The notes below the pieces were generated by a model that was given only the letters and a program-made list of their open reading frames with translations, did not search any database and was not told where the DNA came from. DNA of 64,000 nt from Nannochloris sp. 'desiccata' (lineage: Eukaryota > Chlorophyta > Trebouxiophyceae > Chlorellales > Chlorellaceae): the NCBI GenBank assembly GCA_019044685.2, contig JAGTXX020000017.1:589438-653437 (forward strand), given 5' to 3'. A program made the position numbers and the translations under genes. Of the stretch, positions 21,518-33,024 are shown piece by piece. Each line of letters opens with the position of its first letter. Positions within the stretch are counted from its first letter, which is position 1.

Positions 21518-22026
21518 TGGTTGTGGTACGTTGTCAGTGGTGCTTTGCAGCATATCTGAACCAACAAAAGCACCTTAATCAAATCCTTTGAAACTCCTTT
21601 TTGCAGCTCTGTTTGGGTCCAGTGTGCGTGCCTCTTCATCTGCTCTTACCGTTCCTATTGGCATTGGCTCACCAGCGAGGCTATTTTTTATTTATTAAGA
21701 GGGAATGGGTAACCTGGCAGTACTGGACGAATAAATTATTTGGGTAGGTTCTCTACAAGCAGTTTTTACTTGGAAAAGTTAGATAATTTATGTATGCAGT
21801 ATTACTTTTCTGCACATGATTCTCACCGTCATTGCATTCATTTTCTTTTTATAGAAGCAGAAGCAAAGCAAAGAATGACCCACCTGAAGCAGAGCCATTG
21901 CAGAAGTGCCACACAGAGAACAAATCTCTAGAAGATAATGGGATAGCCGCTTCTCCAGCAGGGACGAGTATAGAAGGCGGTAGCAGTGGACCGATAACTC
22001 GATCCATTATGAAGAAATTTACTTGA
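21518..22026 (+). CDS. Small membrane protein resembling UPF0729 (C18orf32 type)
   Basis: Assembled by eye from three short exons: 21518-21526 (ATG GTT GTG, then donor GTACGT), 21607-21743, and 21855-22026. All joins are GT-AG and keep frame, giving 105 residues. The protein reads MVV, then LCLGPVCVPLHLLLPFLLAL, a hydrophobic span, then aromatic residues (REWVTWQYWTNKLFG) and a charged, disordered tail ending in ITRSIMKKFT. A tiny protein with MV at the start, early Cys/Pro, one hydrophobic segment, an aromatic patch and a polar tail matches the eukaryotic UPF0729/C18orf32 type and similar short plant proteins. Function is unknown; human C18orf32 is lipid-droplet/ER associated. The 9-nt first coding exon is unusual, and the start there is inferred. 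Confidence 0.5.
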
Positions 22027-22049
22027 TTCATATTTAGTATGAATAATAT

Positions 22050-22054
22050 TTACA
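22050..22054 (-). terminator. TGTAA polyadenylation signal of the PRC-barrel gene
   Basis: TTACA on the plus strand, i.e. TGTAA in the sense of the PRC-barrel gene, 134 bp beyond its stop. Confidence 0.35.
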
Positions 22055-22187
22055 TTGTACACATTTTAGAATCTATGTTTTAATTGAACGAAGAACCGTT
22101 TATACAAGAGAGTTTAAGAGCCAAAAGAAAGTTTTTAGTCAAGGAAAGTCAAGAAAACATGGCACCGGGTGGTGACAATGATTAAGA

Positions 22188-23717
22188 TTAAGATGGCGGA
22201 GCTTGAGGTGACGGTGGGTTAAAAAGCAGTTCATCAGGTTCCGCAACTCGTGATCGTTGCATTGGGCCAGGACTATTACGCTCCTGAGTTGGTCCACTAC
22301 TTTCGGGCCTTGGTGCTGGCCGTCTGGGAGATGGCTGAGCTGCTGAGCCACGGGGTTGCTGCTGCTGCTGCTGCTGTTGAGAAGCAAGCATGGTATTATC
22401 TTGCCTGGATGCAAACGGTGGAGGCTGGCGAGTAGTACGACGACCTGATGATGCAGGCGGTGGTGGTGCTGCTCCTACATATTGCCGCTGTTGTTGTTGC
22501 TGCTGCCGTGTAGGTGGTGCAGGTCTTCCAATCGTCTCATACTCTTGTTGCTGCCATCGTTGATCTGGCTGGAGAGCTTGTGTATAGGAAGTAGAACTTG
22601 GTGGAGGAAGAGCCATTGGCTTCCGAGGAGGTGCCCTTCTCCTACCTTGCTGCTGCTGCTGTGGTGGTGGTGGTGGCTGTCCTCGCCTTTGCTGCGGAGG
22701 AGGTTGCTGTGCGCTCACTTCTGCCGTAATAGGCTTGGGCAGTCTCTGTCCATAATACTTTTCATATTCTGAAGCATGTTGCTGATACCAAGCAGCATAG
22801 GCAGGGTCGCTACGATACGCTTCTTCAGATCCAGCAGCGCCAAATGCACCATTACCACCAGTGCCACTAAAACGGCCTTCTTCTTCAACTCCCGCCACGG
22901 CATTCACTAGAGCACTAACATATTCTGAAATCCATCCATCGTTCTCTTTTACAGCCCTGCGTTCAGCTCCATATTTTACTATCGTTTTCATAGGCCCCAC
23001 AGCGACGATATCTTGCCATCCTAGAGTATAACAACTTAATAAAGACTGAGGGATAGAAGGAAGCCCCAAGGCGTCATACCGAATGCTTACTACTTGCCCG
23101 TTATCAGGGTTGAATATATAATCTCTGACTTTGCCAAGTGATGTTCCATCTTCTGTTTGTACTTCTGTACCTACCATGCGGATATAGCCGTACGTTTCGT
23201 CCGCTGGAGGATCCAAAAGAGCGCTTTCATCGTGAACAAGAACCACATCACCGATTTGGCGCAAGCTAGATATTAATACATGGTCAGTGTTACTGGCAGC
23301 GATAGAAGTTATGCCTTGACGGAGATAGACTGAGACAACTTCTAATCGAGCAGGATCTACAAATAACTGATTGACGTAGCCTAGGCGTTTGCCAGAAGTG
23401 CGAGTGATTACTTCCTTGTCCATGATTAAAGAGCGGGGTAAATAAACATCGTCAGAAGAAGGAGGTTCCCTTCTTAGTACTGGACCAGGGGCTGGTGCAG
23501 AGGGAGAAGGAGCGGTGCCTGCATATTGGCGAGAAGGAGGAGGAGCTGCACGAGAGCTGGGCTGTTGCTGCTGCCTTGGGGGACGACGGGGTGCTTCACC
23601 GGCGGCAATACCTGGTTCAGAAAAAGCTCGGCATAGAGGCAACGCAGCTCTTTCCTGCACTCTGATTGTACTGTTTGGTGCCAACCGGCTGGAGAAGAGA
23701 CCCGTGCGGGCGTGCAT
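22188..23717 (-). CDS. PRC-barrel protein, probably plastid, with Gln/Pro-rich tail
   Basis: A single exon of 509 residues. Two PRC-barrel-like units are visible: about 92-130, with MDKEVITRTSGKRLGYVNQL then FVDPARLEVVSVYL; and about 182-220, with VGTEVQTEDGTSLGKVRDYI then FNPDNGQVVSIRYDALG. The same two-barrel layout occurs in cyanobacterial and plant plastid proteins (Arabidopsis At2g38570 type). The first 90 residues are Ala/Pro/Arg/Ser-rich with no early acidic residues, consistent with a transit peptide. From about residue 320 the chain is low complexity with Gln, Pro and Arg runs encoded by CAG/CAA-type repeats. The role is unknown; PRC barrels often bind RNA or act in complex assembly. 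The 280-bp divergent gap to the F-box gene probably holds both promoters. Confidence 0.75.
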   Translation of the reverse strand: MHARTGLFSSRLAPNSTIRVQERAALPLCRAFSEPGIAAGEAPRRPPRQQQQPSSRAAPPPSRQYAGTAPSPSAPAPGPVLRREPPSSDDVYLPRSLIMDKEVITRTSGKRLGYVNQLFVDPARLEVVSVYLRQGITSIAASNTDHVLISSLRQIGDVVLVHDESALLDPPADETYGYIRMVGTEVQTEDGTSLGKVRDYIFNPDNGQVVSIRYDALGLPSIPQSLLSCYTLGWQDIVAVGPMKTIVKYGAERRAVKENDGWISEYVSALVNAVAGVEEEGRFSGTGGNGAFGAAGSEEAYRSDPAYAAWYQQHASEYEKYYGQRLPKPITAEVSAQQPPPQQRRGQPPPPPQQQQQGRRRAPPRKPMALPPPSSTSYTQALQPDQRWQQQEYETIGRPAPPTRQQQQQQRQYVGAAPPPPASSGRRTTRQPPPFASRQDNTMLASQQQQQQQQPRGSAAQPSPRRPAPRPESSGPTQERNSPGPMQRSRVAEPDELLFNPPSPQAPPS

Positions 23718-23997
23718 GGAGCCTGAGTAGTCCAGCCGCAGTATCTCGATTCGCGATGTCTTATAGATTCGAAAGTTCAGTATCTTGATTCGAGGTCCTA
23801 GCTCGCAATGTTAACTACCCGATTATTTTAAATATTTTAGAATTGAAAATATTCAAATTACATTCCGGAAGCAAGGAAATTAATGCTTCGAAATCTGGGC
23901 AAGTCAGAGTACTTCAAATTTGAAGCCACATATTTGACTGTGCTATATTTTCCCATCATAAATTTAAAAATCTGACATAATTGCGTGGATCACGAGG

Positions 23998-25255
23998 ATG
24001 CCGTGCGTCCTTTTAGAACCCGAGGCTCAGGGTTCTGAGATGATCTTGCTCCCTCATGAGACAAAGCCACAGCAGGTTTTAGGCAATGTAAGCAAGCTAT
24101 TTAAAGCGGATTTGAAAGAACAAATCGAACGAGATCAGCCGATCAGTTATTATAGTGTTGGTGGTTCTTCACTTAAAAAGTGTGGTCGTTCCTCTCCTAC
24201 CGCCCCCCTGTTATTGTTCTTATACCCTATTTTTCTCTTTGCAGGGAGCATGCTATTCCAAGAAACTAGAAAAGGGATTGCAACTATACTGGCAACAGTC
24301 GCAATTAGAAGCTGGGACTCACAATCCTCTCGCCAGTAAACTCCTAGGAAGCAATATCAATGGGGATGTCGTGGCCACAATGAATGATGAGGATACTTTG
24401 CAAAAAGCTCTTGATAGATTACAATCTCCTAGGGCTCGTAATAACACTGAAACCATAGAGATATCTACTACTGTTCCATGGGATTCTCTCCCAGTAGAGA
24501 TTCTAGGGAACATCGTGCGGTTGTTAGGTAGGAACCCCAAGCACGCCCGTTGTTTTAGTCAAGTATGTACTTCTTGGAGAGCTTCAGTAGCCTCAGAGAC
24601 ATGTTCGTTGAAGGAATTAGACTTTAAAACATTGAGATTAATAACTCTAGAAAATGACAACAGGAGTACTAGTTATTTAGAAAAGACAAAGAAGCGTGGA
24701 ATAGACCTCCCATGGATTGTGGACAAGGCGGCAAGTGCCTCCAACATGGCAGCATCGATCCTTTCAGCGAGATTTTATCAATTACAAGGCTTAGAAAAGG
24801 AGTCGAAAAAGCAATGGATGCGTGCTGCTCGTATGGGCCATCCAGAAGCTTGTTGGAGGCTCGGCGTTGCTTATTATCATGGGGAAGGAGCCTTGACAGT
24901 TCAACAAGATAGCGAAGAAGCTCTCTTTTGGCTGAATAAAGCTGCAAAAACACTTCTTGCATCAGTACAGGATCTAGAAAACTCGAATCTTACTAGTAAT
25001 AATGACAATAATAATAGCGAAATAACCCCTAGGCAGCTTCATTTTACCTCTGGACATAGCGTTTTAATGTCAGATAGCTTGTCGACGTTGGCACTCAAAG
25101 AGGCCTCTCATATTTTAGGTGTTCTTCACTTGGATGGTGATGCTACGAAACAAGATTCAGGGGTAGCTATAAAGTGGTTGCAAATCGCAGAGATGTGTGG
25201 GTGTAATGAAGCTGGAAGGATGCTGCAAAGTCTCTTCAGAAGCGGACAATATTGA
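23998..25255 (+). CDS. F-box protein with Sel1-like repeats
   Basis: Two exons are proposed: 23998-24087, ending at the strong donor GTAAGC, and 24245-25255; in frame they give 366 residues. An alternative donor near 24152 would keep about 21 more residues. The F-box lies around VPWDSLPVEILGNIVRLLGR then ARCFSQVCTSWRASV. Downstream is a Sel1/TPR-like segment, AARMGHPEACWRLGVAYYHG then ALFWLNKAAK, and a second at ASHILGVLHLDGDATKQDSG then AIKWLQIAEMCG. The combination matches plant F-box/Sel1 proteins (At1g70590 type), which act as substrate receptors of SCF ubiquitin ligases. The substrate is unknown. The gene diverges from the PRC-barrel gene. Confidence 0.75.
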
Positions 25256-25517
25256 GAATTTATTCAAACTCGTGTTGCCTTAAATGATATTGTGGTACTA
25301 TAATTTCGATTTATCTGTACATTTCGTTTACATTTACCTTATTACTTCTGTTCAAAAAGCATGATACCGTCACGTAATTTTTTCTGAACATTGGCTAATG
25401 CCACTACTAATTGTAAAACTGCAAATTTTTGAATAGAAAAGTTATAAAGAAAGAAAGGCGTGGTGAGGTTGCGGAGGGACGGATGGACATTAAAGGGTTA
25501 TTTTCTCAAGGGAAAGA

Positions 25518-25733
25518 ATGAATAAAACTCACCTTCTGCAAAATTATGCTGGCTTTGACGCAAATTGGGTGAGACTAATGCACCAAACCATTCTAAAGGG
25601 TCGCCTACCGGGAGAGACTCCTCATGAATCGTCCTATTTATATCACAAAAAGCCAGAGCGGGATCAATTAGAAGAACAGTCTGCTATGGAGGTGTTTGAA
25701 AAAAGAATAAAAAGGAAACTTCATCAAGATTAA
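25518..25733 (+). CDS. Small 71-residue hypothetical protein
   Basis: Single open frame from ATG 25518 with a purine-rich start context (AAAGAATGAA). The peptide begins MNKTHLLQNYAGFDANWVRL, contains KGRLPGETPHESSYLYHKKP, and ends in a basic helix FEKRIKRKLHQD. Amino-acid usage looks like real protein. No family is recognised. Its stop is only 9 bp from the end of the convergent VMA22-like gene, which would force overlapping 3' UTRs. It could instead be the last exon of a longer gene, but no convincing upstream exon was seen. Confidence 0.4.
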   Translation: MNKTHLLQNYAGFDANWVRLMHQTILKGRLPGETPHESSYLYHKKPERDQLEEQSAMEVFEKRIKRKLHQD

Positions 25734-25742
25734 TTCAAAATC

Positions 25743-26269
25743 TCACCCTTCTCGCTCAAAATCGCAACCATATTTAGCTCCTAATTGAGCGATAATGTCG
25801 CCTTCGCTATCATTCATTGCTGTTTCCGATGATTTGCTAGAAGACGGGGCAGCGGCAGAATTTTTATTTTGTGGTAACTTAGAAAAGCTAGCTACTCTAA
25901 TTACCTCTAATTCGTCATCGACTGCATTATCATATGTAAAAGTTAGTACGAAATGCAGTCATAAATGCTAAAAGAAGAACTTTTATTTTTCAAAACGCAC
26001 GTTGAAGAAGTCTTGTCGTGGCCGTCATTGTCGCCGGTACCTGCAATAGGGACACTCTCTCTGCTCCCATTGCATACCGAGCAGATGATAATTGCATAAA
26101 CCCTGTTCGCATTAGCTCTCCTAGCTGTTGTTGCAATGCTAGGTACTCCTGCAAGTAAATAAAATTGATCTCGGATCAGATATAATCAATGCAATTGCAG
26201 ATGATGAACGATTTAACTTGCCTGCACAGCATTCAAAGATGTGCGGAAGGCAGCTTCTTTATCTCCCAT
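25743..26269 (-). CDS. VMA22/CCDC115-like V-ATPase assembly factor
   Basis: Assembled by eye from three exons: 26269-26222, 26148-26001 and 25921-25743. All joins keep frame and give 124 residues. Intron 1 begins GCAAGT (GC-AG type); intron 2 is GT-AG in phase 1. The protein reads MGDKEAAFRTSLNAVQ, EYLALQQQLGELMRTGFMQL, SSARYAMGAERVSLLQ, and then an acidic tail beginning DDELEVIRVASFSKLP. The helical pattern YxxLxxxLxxxMxxGFxxLxxARYxMGxxxVSxLQ is the N-terminal signature of Vma22/CCDC115, which helps assemble the V-ATPase membrane sector in the ER. The short C-terminal part lacks the usual second helix, so the model may be incomplete or the protein reduced. Moderate confidence. Confidence 0.5.
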
Positions 26270-26623
26270 TGTGCTAGTATTTAAAATAATGCTTTAAACA
26301 GCCTGTAAATACCTGACATTAGTTTACAACCCAGCCTCTCACAAATTTGAACTTGAAGTTCATTTTGAAGAGTGCTTGCAAGGCAAGAAGCTGGAGGGCA
26401 CCCAGCAAAGCTGCCAGTGAAGCGCATTGCTTCAAAAGATGGCTATGTCTCTTTGCTGCCCAGAGTATCTTGGAAAAGAAATAAATGCCTAAAACCCTTG
26501 GAACAAGAGCAGAAAAGTTCTGACAGAGGAGCCCTGGCTGAAGAAAATGTAAGCTATTTCCGTCACAATTTGCGGCCATTTTAACTAGTTATTTATCTAT
26601 GGTTTTCCAATTTTCTATTTATT
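26270..26623. other. Divergent promoter region between VMA22-like and DEG genes
   Basis: 354 bp. Open frames occur on both strands at 26319-26584 but have no recognisable domain and overlap each other, so none was called. Confidence 0.45.
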
Positions 26624-28519
26624 ATGTATCCTCGCATAATAATATCGCGCCAGAGCAGCTTTGGGCTCTTTACAACTCCCCAACTAAACACTCTGTCTTG
26701 TCTCAGCCGCCGTTCCTATTCTCTTATTCATTATTTCCGCAGCAAAATGTCAAGCCCAGAGCTCTCCCCCAAGCATCCTGAAGTCTACAGCAAATCTTCA
26801 GGCCCATTTTCTACCTACAGCCTCGGAATGGGGCCATTTACTGATGAAGCTGAGACTGAAGCTGAAGCGACCACACCTCCGAAAGTCGGCTCTTCTACTG
26901 TCGCTACTGAAAATAATCATGCTTCTGATTCTGCCACGCCACTAGTCATGGAGAAGCAACCTACTGCCATGGACCTTCTTCAAGACCAAGATTTCATTCT
27001 TGACCCCTCGACGCCCGCCACCCCTAAACACCGACATGCAGAAAAACAAATGTTACAAGGGCCTGCCGCTCAAGTTTTGAAACGCCACATGGACGCAGTC
27101 GTTAAAGTTTTCACTACCCACACAAAACCAAACTTTGAGCTTCCTTGGCAATCTCAACAACAAACTGGAAGCAAGTCAACTGGCTTTGCCGTCACTTGGA
27201 ACGGTGAACGACATATTTTAACAAATGCCCACAGCGTGACCTATGGCTCCCAAGTACAATTAAAAAGACGTGGAGATGATGAACGTTTTCAAGCACGTGT
27301 TCTTGCTGTAGGTACAGAATGCGACGTCGCTTTGCTTGATGTCGAGGATGAAGAATTTTGGAGAGACATATCCCCTTTAGAGCTTAGTAGCACGCTCCCG
27401 GAGCTGCAGCAATCTTTATGTGTGTTGGGTTTCCCAATTGGTGGTGATAGTCTGGCTATATCAGCTGGTGTGGTGAGCAGAGTGGGCATGACTATGTATT
27501 CCTTTGGTTGTACTTCTCTGTTAGCTGTACAAACTGATGCCGCAATCAACAGCGGCAACAGTGGTGGGCCTGTTCTCGACACAGAAGGTAAATGCGTTGG
27601 TCTTGCCTTCCAAGCGCTTACAGGAGATGCTCAGAGTATTGGCTACGTGATTCCTACTTCTGTGGTACGTCACTTTTTACAAGATGTACATCGCAATGGA
27701 CGATTCACTGGGTTCCCCGCTTTAAACATTAGTTGGCAAGAGCTTGATAGCAAAGCTTTAAAGAAAGCCTATGGATTGGGACCTCATCAAAAAGGTGTTC
27801 TAGTACGGAAAGTTGTTAAAGCCTCCAATGAAGCCTCCTGCCTGCAAAAAGATGATGTGCTTTTGAAGATTGGCGGACTTACTGTCGGCGGCGATGGAAC
27901 AGTGCCCTTTAGGCACGGCGAGCGTGTGGATTTTAAGTTCATTATCACAAACAAGTTTGTTGGAGACAACGTAGACTTGGAAATATTGAGAAATGGGGAA
28001 AAGAGGACGATTTCTGTGACCTTGCAGCCCTACCAACACCTTGTCCCTCCTCATTTGGCTGAAGTAAAGCCTTCTTACTTTATGTTTGGTGGCTTGGTGT
28101 TTACAGCATGTTCTGACCCGTATTTGGTGCAACGCTACGGTTCTTTGAGTAATTCTCCAGTCAGGTTGATGGCTAAGACTTTCTACGGTACCAAGGAGAC
28201 GTCGGATGAAGAGGTTGTGGTCCTTTCAAATATTTTAGCCTGTTCAGCAACTGTAGGGTACGATTCTACTCTGGGATTAAAGGATTCTGCGGTTTTAGCA
28301 TTGAACGGCGAGAAAATCAAGAGCTTGGCGCACTTGGCACGCTTGATTACTGCATGCAAAGAACAATTTTTGCGCTTTGATATGGAGGCCGGTGGCAAAG
28401 TTATTGTGGTGGAGACTGAAGTAGCGAAGAAATGCACTGAAGATGTGATGGAGCAGCATAACATGAATAGTTCAATGAGTAAAGACGTGAAATTGTCGCT
28501 GGAGGAGATAGAAGAGTAG
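26624..28519 (+). CDS. DEG/HtrA-type serine protease, DEG9/DEG2-like
   Basis: A single exon of 631 residues. The trypsin-like core has the full catalytic triad: His in ILTNAHSV, Asp in GTECDVALLDVED, Ser in AAINSGNSGGPVLD. Around it are the plant-type landmarks VVKVFTTHTKPNFELPWQ, CVLGFPIGGDSLAISAGVVS, and GYVIPTSVVRHFLQD then GFPALNISWQ. A PDZ domain follows (about 395-490), with KGVLVRKVV, DDVLLKIGG and DGTVPFRHGERVDF. A second, degenerate C-terminal domain (PSYFMFGGLVFTA ... VLSNILAC ... LALNGEKIKSLAHLA) is typical of the DEG2/DEG9/DEG10 branch. The first about 40 residues (many Arg/Ser/Leu, ending before MSSPELSP) could target an organelle; if translation began at the internal Met 41 the protein would be soluble. 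TGTAA is at 28626. Confidence 0.9.
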   Translation: MYPRIIISRQSSFGLFTTPQLNTLSCLSRRSYSLIHYFRSKMSSPELSPKHPEVYSKSSGPFSTYSLGMGPFTDEAETEAEATTPPKVGSSTVATENNHASDSATPLVMEKQPTAMDLLQDQDFILDPSTPATPKHRHAEKQMLQGPAAQVLKRHMDAVVKVFTTHTKPNFELPWQSQQQTGSKSTGFAVTWNGERHILTNAHSVTYGSQVQLKRRGDDERFQARVLAVGTECDVALLDVEDEEFWRDISPLELSSTLPELQQSLCVLGFPIGGDSLAISAGVVSRVGMTMYSFGCTSLLAVQTDAAINSGNSGGPVLDTEGKCVGLAFQALTGDAQSIGYVIPTSVVRHFLQDVHRNGRFTGFPALNISWQELDSKALKKAYGLGPHQKGVLVRKVVKASNEASCLQKDDVLLKIGGLTVGGDGTVPFRHGERVDFKFIITNKFVGDNVDLEILRNGEKRTISVTLQPYQHLVPPHLAEVKPSYFMFGGLVFTACSDPYLVQRYGSLSNSPVRLMAKTFYGTKETSDEEVVVLSNILACSATVGYDSTLGLKDSAVLALNGEKIKSLAHLARLITACKEQFLRFDMEAGGKVIVVETEVAKKCTEDVMEQHNMNSSMSKDVKLSLEEIEE

Positions 28520-28901
28520 AGCAGAGAGTGAAGTATGAGCGTTTTCAAGAGAGGAGGAGAGTGAGTGACTCTCAGAGTCGAGTAGAAAAAGAAACATTTT
28601 TTATGTCTTGTATATATATATATAATGTAATGCATGCGTTTTGCCTTAAAGCGCAGACTGTAAATCAATGTAATATCGTTCTTTTAGCCTGCCGAGAACA
28701 GTGATAGAGCTATAGAAAGCGGTCAAAGTTTCAGAAGCAAAAGAAATGCAGAAAAGTTCGCAGCTTGAAAGTTTGAAAAGAGGGCTGAAACCCTGCAGGA
28801 ATGGCATAAATTTAAAAGTATAAGAGCTTGATAACTTACATATCAAGTACAGTGGCCGCAGCGTGGTAAATAAGCCTCCTTTTCCTTGAAAGCACGCAAC
28901 T
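28520..28901. other. DEG 3' flank and kleisin promoter
   Basis: 382 bp between tandem plus-strand genes. It contains a short TA microsatellite (about 28611-28624) and a TGTAA at 28626-28630 for the DEG transcript. No gene recognised. Confidence 0.5.
28626..28630 (+). terminator. TGTAA polyadenylation signal of the DEG gene
   Basis: TGTAA 107 bp after the stop, right after a TA repeat. Confidence 0.45.
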
Positions 28902-31254
28902 ATGTTTTATTCAACAGATTTACTAAAGCGCAAATCCGCTCTAGGAACTATTTGGCTTGCTGCGAATGGCAAGAAACTAAACAGAGGCCGTATCCTGCAA
29001 GTTTCAATCGACGAATCATGGTAAACCCTCTAATCAAATTTTGCTGCCTTCGCCTCGAAACATGAAATAAATGATTCCCGGTTTTCCTCGGCTCCTTGGA
29101 GGCCTCAAACTCAACCTTGATTGTACTTATTTCTATGTGCAGTAAACAAATTATGAATCCTGAAATCCCCCACGCACTTCGTCTTCAGGCTGTCTTAGCT
29201 TCAGGCGTCTGTACAGTCTTTGACAGGCAGTCGCAATACCTACTTGAAGACATTCAAATATGTCTCTCCAACGTCAATGCTGCCTCAACAGACCTCGCTG
29301 GCGCTACTACCGATGGCCCCATCTTGGCCAGACCTGCAAACATTAATATGATGGAAGAAGTGAGCATCAATGCCGATGTATTCGCTGCTCCAGCAGCTTT
29401 TCTTGCTGGTAGTACCCTTTGTGGTCAGCATGCCAATCGTCGTTCTCGTCGTTTGATGCAAGATAATGAAGACCTTATCATGATGCCTTCTATCCCTGAT
29501 AGCGTAGATGACCGTGCAAAATCTGGGCAAAGTGCTAGAGATCTGCTTCATCAGGGCGCAGATCCAGACTACTTTGTAATGTATGTAAAAATATTACCTC
29601 GTCGCTTCCTTGGGGAACAAGTATCTACGATATGTCTAAAAAAATATTTCTTCTTCTCCTTGATTATTTAATCTGCAGGGAAGTAATGGACGCGCCTGTG
29701 TTTCCTGAAGGCTTTCCTGATGCTGACTTTGCATTCCCTGCTCCTGGTGAAGAAGGTTACCCCGCAGACCCTTACACTTTTAATGAAGAAATGATCTTGC
29801 CCCTTCAAGAAGAAGACCAAAATGTAGCCGCCACAGCTGCCGTCCTAGGGAACGAAGAAGGAAAGCTTGGCCATACTGCTCAGAAAGAGAGCGCCAAAGT
29901 CACCACCCGCCGTCATCGTTACAAGAAAGCCACTATGGACGATCCTCAGAATATTACTATCGATTCTGCCGAGTATCAGGCTTATATATACGGAGGATAT
30001 AGAGAGGACACCTTAATTTCCCGGCCTCGTACGATGAAGAGAGAGCGTCCTGACTTATTCTCTCTTGGCCCTGCTACTGGCCCCTGGCCTAAAGAACTTA
30101 TGTATCTGTGGGAACGTTGCAATGAAAAGTGCAAAGAACCTTTCCCTTTGAAAACTCCTGAGAGAGAGGGAAGCAAGCGTGGGTCCAAGCGAGGTAAGAA
30201 TAACAGAGATAAAATATTGATATCTCTTCATTCATTCTTTGAAAAACAGATTCTAAGCTAAGGTGCTCTTAGAAATTAACTAATAATAATTATTATTATA
30301 TTTACAGTCCGTGCCAACTTGGGCGAAGATGACCTGTTTGAACAAGAGCAGCAACAGCAGATGCAATATGGTGGTTATTATCATGAAAATCGAATGACAC
30401 CGCCCGAACAACTAGAGTTCCCTATTCCTGGTAAGGAAATAAATTACGCCTTCTATTACTAGCTAAAAATCTAATAGAATTAACATCTTTTATATATTCT
30501 AAATATAGTCTCCTTTCTTTCTTCTCCCATTCTTCCAGATGATTACTTTCCTCCTCCTGAGGACTACAATTTTGGCGGCTTCCCGGGTGCCAGTGGCGGT
30601 GGCAATTACAACAACGTTAATGAAGAAGTAGAATATGAAGCAGAAACTCTTCGTGCTGCCCTTCACGGTACTCCCGGTGCTGGTAACTACAAGGATGCTA
30701 TGTTCCAACTAGGCCTTACTCCAGCTTCTGATCAAGAAAATATGATGTCAGGCAGTCACCGTGGTAACCACCGCGGTCGTTTCTCCAATGCCTCTCTCCG
30801 TGATTCTCGTGGAGGCAGACTTTCTGGCAGATCTGATGATTTTGGAGGACCTCGTCTTTTTGAAGATATCCTCGAAGAAATGCAAACTCAAGGAGGAAAT
30901 CTCGCTGATGCTCTGCCAATCGTAGGCGAGGATGGAGGACACATCGTCGTGGGTGGTGGTGGTAGCATGGGCGGTGTTTCCCAGTTTAAATTAATCGAAG
31001 AATCTGGCCCCTCGATGCCTCATACTCAGCTTAGTGCCACCATGCAACAACACAGCAAAACCTTCCAAGTGCTGGCTTCGCTTCGTTCTTTAACGACTAC
31101 AAATGAACTTTCTTTAAATCAAGCGACCTATGGTTTGACGAGGATGGAAGCTGCTCAGGTGTTTTCTCATGTGCTTGTAGGCAGCTCCAAAGGATTTATC
31201 AGTGTGAATCAATATGAACCTTATGGAGATATTACCGTTACCTTTTTTAATTAA
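28902..31254 (+). CDS. Cohesin kleisin subunit, RAD21/REC8 family
   Basis: Five exons (28902-29020, 29143-29580, 29679-30193, 30308-30430, 30539-31254) join in frame to 636 residues. Kleisins close the cohesin ring by bridging SMC1 and SMC3. The N-terminal domain is clear: MFYSTDLLKRKSALGTIWLA, ANGKKLNRGRILQVSIDES, IPHALRLQAVLASGVCTVFD, RQSQYLLEDIQICL. The C-terminal winged helix has LTRMEAAQVFSHVLVGSSKG followed by the hallmark EPYGDI. The middle is long, acidic and Gly/Pro-rich, as expected for the cleavable linker. Motifs do not firmly separate mitotic RAD21 from meiotic REC8; WLAANGKKLNR is somewhat REC8-like. TGTAA lies at 31456. The cohesin antagonist WAPL lies in the same window, about 24 kb upstream. 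Confidence 0.85.
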
Positions 31255-31455
31255 TTTCCTTAATATTTCATTTCCCAAAATTTTCATCGCAACCGCAGCA
31301 GTGTGGCGTTATTTTACCGACAACAAGAGAGACAGATATATAATCAACTTCCAAGTGAATAATCATTAATGAAGCTATACAAGTGAACTTCGTATGTCTA
31401 TATTGTATTTACACAGTAATATAGCTAGTAATGAGCAGATTCAAAATTATTAATA

Positions 31456-31460
31456 TGTAA
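31456..31460 (+). terminator. TGTAA polyadenylation signal of the kleisin gene
   Basis: TGTAA about 200 bp after the stop and 41 bp before the end of the convergent dehydrogenase gene, so 3' UTRs probably overlap. Confidence 0.35.
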
Positions 31461-31500
31461 CTAAAACACTTAGACCGTGATAACGTCCCCCCTCTCTTCT

Positions 31501-32797
<1,297 letters not shown>

Positions 32798-33024
32798 TTA
32801 GAAAGTTTTAACGAGATTGAGATTAACTGAGGAGCAATCAATTTGCCAATACTAGCGTTTTCACGTTCAAGAAAGCTCCGACTCAACCTCTGTGATCACA
32901 TCAACCAAACTTCGGAAGCGCTTCAGACTCCTGCAGGACCACCAACAACTTGATCTTTAATTTCGTTTTTTAAGCCATTGGATGTGTTAATCTTATCAAA
33001 TGAATATATGCTGTTACCTAGAAT

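Noticed and set aside
22250..22772. Plus-strand Leu/Trp-rich frames opposite the PRC-barrel tail
   Set aside because: They are the antisense of Gln/Pro codon repeats, which read as Leu, Cys and Trp runs.
28183..28846. Minus-strand frames over the end of the DEG gene and its 3' flank
   Set aside because: Partly antisense of DEG, partly AT-rich flank, with no recognisable protein features.
30716..30942. Minus-strand frames inside the kleisin gene
   Set aside because: Antisense shadows of a well supported coding exon.
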